From Limnoglobus roseus (GTDB taxonomy: Bacteria; Planctomycetota; Planctomycetia; Gemmatales; Gemmataceae), in assembly GCF_008254045.1 (NCBI RefSeq), contig NZ_CP042425.1:4216001-4280000 (forward strand): a DNA stretch of 64,000 nt. The letters are read 5' to 3'. The first letter of the stretch is position 1, and every line of letters begins with the position of its first letter. The notes under the pieces were generated by a model. The model had not been told where the DNA came from. It searched no databases and saw only the letters and a list, made by a program, of their open reading frames with translations. Positions 61,741 through 64,000 of this stretch are shown here, piece after piece. Both the position numbers and the translations under genes were made by a program.

Positions 61741-64000
61741 TCAGCGCGTCACTTCGGCCAGCACCCGCTGAAGGTCGGTAAAGTCCACGGGCTTCACCAG
61801 GTGGGCATTGCACCCGGCCTCACGCGACCGCTCTCGGTCGTTCTCCTGGCCCCATCCGGTCAGGGCGACGATCGCGATGCCCTGACCCCACGGTTGCTCC
61901 CGGATGCGGCGTGAGGCATCCAGCCCGTTCAGTCGCGGCATCCCCACATCCATCAAGATCACGTCGGGCCGGAATGCCTCCGCCCGTTCCACCGCCCCCA
62001 GCCCGTCGTGTGCCGTGGCCACCTCGTGCCCCAGCATCGAGAGCATGTCGCCCATTGACTCGGCCCCGTCCCGGTTGTCGTCCACGACCAGTATTCGCCT
62101 TGCCGGGGTGCGCGTCGGGGCTTCGGTGACGAGTGGAACGGATGCCTCAACCCGCGTAACGACTGGCAACGTGACGGTGAACGTCGTGCCGAGTCCCTCG
62201 CCCTCGCTCGCCGCCGCCACCGTCCCGTCGTGCATCTCCACCAGACCCTTCACCAGCGCGAGGCCGATTCCCAGACCGCCCGTGCTCCGTTCCACCGACC
62301 GGTCCACCTGGCTGAACATGTCGAAGATCGTGGGCAGGGACTCGGCCGGGATGCCAATGCCCGTGTCCCGTACCGTCACCCGCACGTGCCCGTCCGTCCG
62401 CTCGGCCGACAGCCATACCCGGCCACCCTTCGGCGTGTACTTGGCGCTGTTGGTCAGCAGGTTCGAGAACACCTGTGCCAGCCGGGTCAGGTCGGCGTCC
62501 AGCGCCACCGGAGTCGCGGGCAGCGTCACCATCAGTTCGTGCTTCCCGACGTCCAACGCCGGGCGGGCGGTCTCGACCGCACTCCCCACCACGTCCGCCA
62601 GTTCCACCCGCCCTCGCCTCAGCTCCATCTTCCCGCGGTTGATCCGGGACACGTCCAGCAGGTCGTCGATCAACCGCACCATGTGCGTCAACTGCCGGTC
62701 CATCATGTCCCGCGCCCGCGCGAGGGGCTCCGGGTTCGCCCCGCCCAACCGAAGCACCTGCAGGCCGTTCCTGATGGGAGCGAGCGGGTTCCTCAGTTCA
62801 TGGGCCAGGAGCGCGATGAAGTCGTCCTTCTTGCGGTCCTGGTCCCGAAGCTCTTCCTCCGCCCGCTTGCGGTCGGTGATGTCCGCGAACAGGACGGCGA
62901 CCCGACATCGGTCGGGGTCTTCGAGCCGGAAGGCGTACACCTCAAACCAGCGGCCGAGGGGCGCTGCGGGGTGGACGAACCGGGTCGGCTCGCCAGTGGC
63001 CGCCACCCGCCCGTAGGTGTCGAACCAGAACTCCTCAAGGCCGGGCACCGCCTCCCGGATGGACGCGCCGATCAGGTTCCGCGGCAGCCCGGAGTGCCGC
63101 TCGAAGGCCGGATTCAGCTCGACGAACCGGTAGTCGGCGGCCCGACCGCCCTCGAACGTCACCTCGATCACGCAGAACCCCTGGTCCATCGAGTCGAACA
63201 GGGTGCGGAACCGCTTCTCCGACGCCCGGACGGTGTCCTCCGTCAGCCTCCTCTCGGTCACGTCCACGGTCGCCCCGACCATCCGCAGCGGCTTGCCGGC
63301 CGCGTCACGGATCACCCGTCCCGCGGTGGAGATCCAGCGCAAACCGCCGCCCTTCGGCACGATGCGGTACTCGATCCGGTACGGGACGTCGTCCTCTACG
63401 CTCGCCCGGATCGCATCCCCCGCGCGAGCCGCGTCGTCGGGATAGAGGTGGCGGGCGAACATCTCGAACGTGCCGTCGAACTCACCGGGCGCCAACCCGT
63501 AAAAAGCGTGAACCTGATCCGACCAGGTGATCCGGCCGGTGACGACGTCCCACTCCCAGACGCCGGTGCCTCCGGCCTCCAGGGCCAGCCGCAACCGCTC
63601 GGCCAGACCGGCGGCCTCGTCCTCCGCGCGTTTCCGCTCGGTGATGTCCTGGACGACCCCGTGCACCCGCACGAGTCGACCAGCCGCGTCGTACAACCCT
63701 CGCCCGTGGGCCGCGACCCACGCCGGCCGGTCGGCCAACCGGTACTCGATGTCGTAATCGGTCCGCTCGGCCACCGCCTTCTCGGCCGCCAGCCTCGCCC
63801 GCTCCCGGTCGTCAGGGTGGATCATCATCCGCCCCTGCTCCCGGCCGTGCGGCACCCCTACCGGTGTCCCGTACATCTCGCTCGCGCGAGGCGACACGGT
63901 CATCTCGTCGGTGGCCGGGTTCCACTCCCACGTCCCCAGATCGCCCGCGTCCAGCGCCAGTCGCAACCGCTCGGCCAGTTGGACCGCCTCCGACTCTGAC
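61741..64000 (-). CDS. PAS-repeat hybrid histidine kinase, N terminus outside window
   Basis: The frame is open through the right edge (753 codons visible). At least three PAS/PAC units (DLGTWEWNPATDEMTVSPRA, TGVWEWDVVTGRITWSDQVH, FRTLFDSMDQGFCVIEVTF; VHGVVQDITERKRAE-type PAC ends) are followed by HisKA (LAHELRNPLAPIRNGLQVL), HATPase (NLLTNSAKYTP, DTGIGIPAE, GLGIGLALV) and a C-terminal REC (ILVVDDNRDGAESM, LMDVGMPRLNGLD, KPVDF). No TM segment in the visible part. The repeat with QLAERLRLALDAG suggests another PAS unit lies upstream, outside. Signal and partner regulator unknown. Confidence 0.9.
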   Translation of the reverse strand, partial: SESEAVQLAERLRLALDAGDLGTWEWNPATDEMTVSPRASEMYGTPVGVPHGREQGRMMIHPDDRERARLAAEKAVAERTDYDIEYRLADRPAWVAAHGRGLYDAAGRLVRVHGVVQDITERKRAEDEAAGLAERLRLALEAGGTGVWEWDVVTGRITWSDQVHAFYGLAPGEFDGTFEMFARHLYPDDAARAGDAIRASVEDDVPYRIEYRIVPKGGGLRWISTAGRVIRDAAGKPLRMVGATVDVTERRLTEDTVRASEKRFRTLFDSMDQGFCVIEVTFEGGRAADYRFVELNPAFERHSGLPRNLIGASIREAVPGLEEFWFDTYGRVAATGEPTRFVHPAAPLGRWFEVYAFRLEDPDRCRVAVLFADITDRKRAEEELRDQDRKKDDFIALLAHELRNPLAPIRNGLQVLRLGGANPEPLARARDMMDRQLTHMVRLIDDLLDVSRINRGKMELRRGRVELADVVGSAVETARPALDVGKHELMVTLPATPVALDADLTRLAQVFSNLLTNSAKYTPKGGRVWLSAERTDGHVRVTVRDTGIGIPAESLPTIFDMFSQVDRSVERSTGGLGIGLALVKGLVEMHDGTVAAASEGEGLGTTFTVTLPVVTRVEASVPLVTEAPTRTPARRILVVDDNRDGAESMGDMLSMLGHEVATAHDGLGAVERAEAFRPDVILMDVGMPRLNGLDASRRIREQPWGQGIAIVALTGWGQENDRERSREAGCNAHLVKPVDFTDLQRVLAEVTR

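Noticed and set aside
1..64000. CRISPR arrays and rRNA genes
   Set aside because: No regularly spaced direct repeats with unique spacers and no rRNA-like conserved blocks were seen on either strand.

Overview
The window is GC-rich bacterial DNA that most resembles a planctomycete of the Gemmataceae. That placement is inferred from gene style: an ECF sigma factor paired with a giant membrane Ser/Thr kinase, a secreted Ig-repeat protein with the N-terminal EALEDRVTP motif, many multidomain hybrid kinases, and Gemmata-like insertion sequences. No rRNA gene, complete tRNA or CRISPR array was seen.

1-14.8 kb: an edge-truncated small gene, treY (trehalose synthesis), then a tight co-directional chemosensory operon (CheW, CheR-TPR, CheW, receptor, CheA-REC, CheB, giant hybrid kinase). 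Its gene content and order resemble the Wsp surface-sensing system, but a multi-REC hybrid histidine kinase stands where the diguanylate cyclase WspR would be.

15-25 kb: a minus-strand operon reads egtB, egtD, DUF427, ABC ATPase, ABC substrate-binding/permease fusion. It joins ergothioneine synthesis to an OpuC/EgtU-type transporter. Further right are a cyclic-nucleotide-binding thioredoxin-reductase-like flavoprotein and a sigma54-type activator with a nitrilase.

25-34 kb: a 1,107-residue secreted Ig-repeat protein, small secreted and unknown genes, a GAF-REC regulator, a decayed WD40 gene, and a Flp pilin with a terminator.

34.3-44.5 kb: an insertion-sequence hotspot. Two inverted copies of one IS110-family element flank an IS701 element. 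Next come an IS5 copy inserted at a CTAG, a second IS701 element with CTAG target duplications, decayed IS1182-like and IS5 copies, another IS5, and an IS66 remnant. Five of these transposases need a -1 frameshift at an A-run to be full length.

44.5-49.4 kb: an integrative-element module (HTH excisionase-like protein, CHC2/Toprim/AAA primase-helicase, tyrosine integrase) ending at the 3' half of a tRNA-Arg(TCG), a probable attachment site.

49.4-64 kb: small unknown genes and decayed fragments (including an ECF sigma remnant), a GyrI-SRPBCC fusion, a flavin-reductase-like protein, a TauE/SafE permease, the ECF sigma/kinase pair, a membrane-anchored unknown protein, an integrase fragment, and a PAS hybrid kinase running off the right edge.
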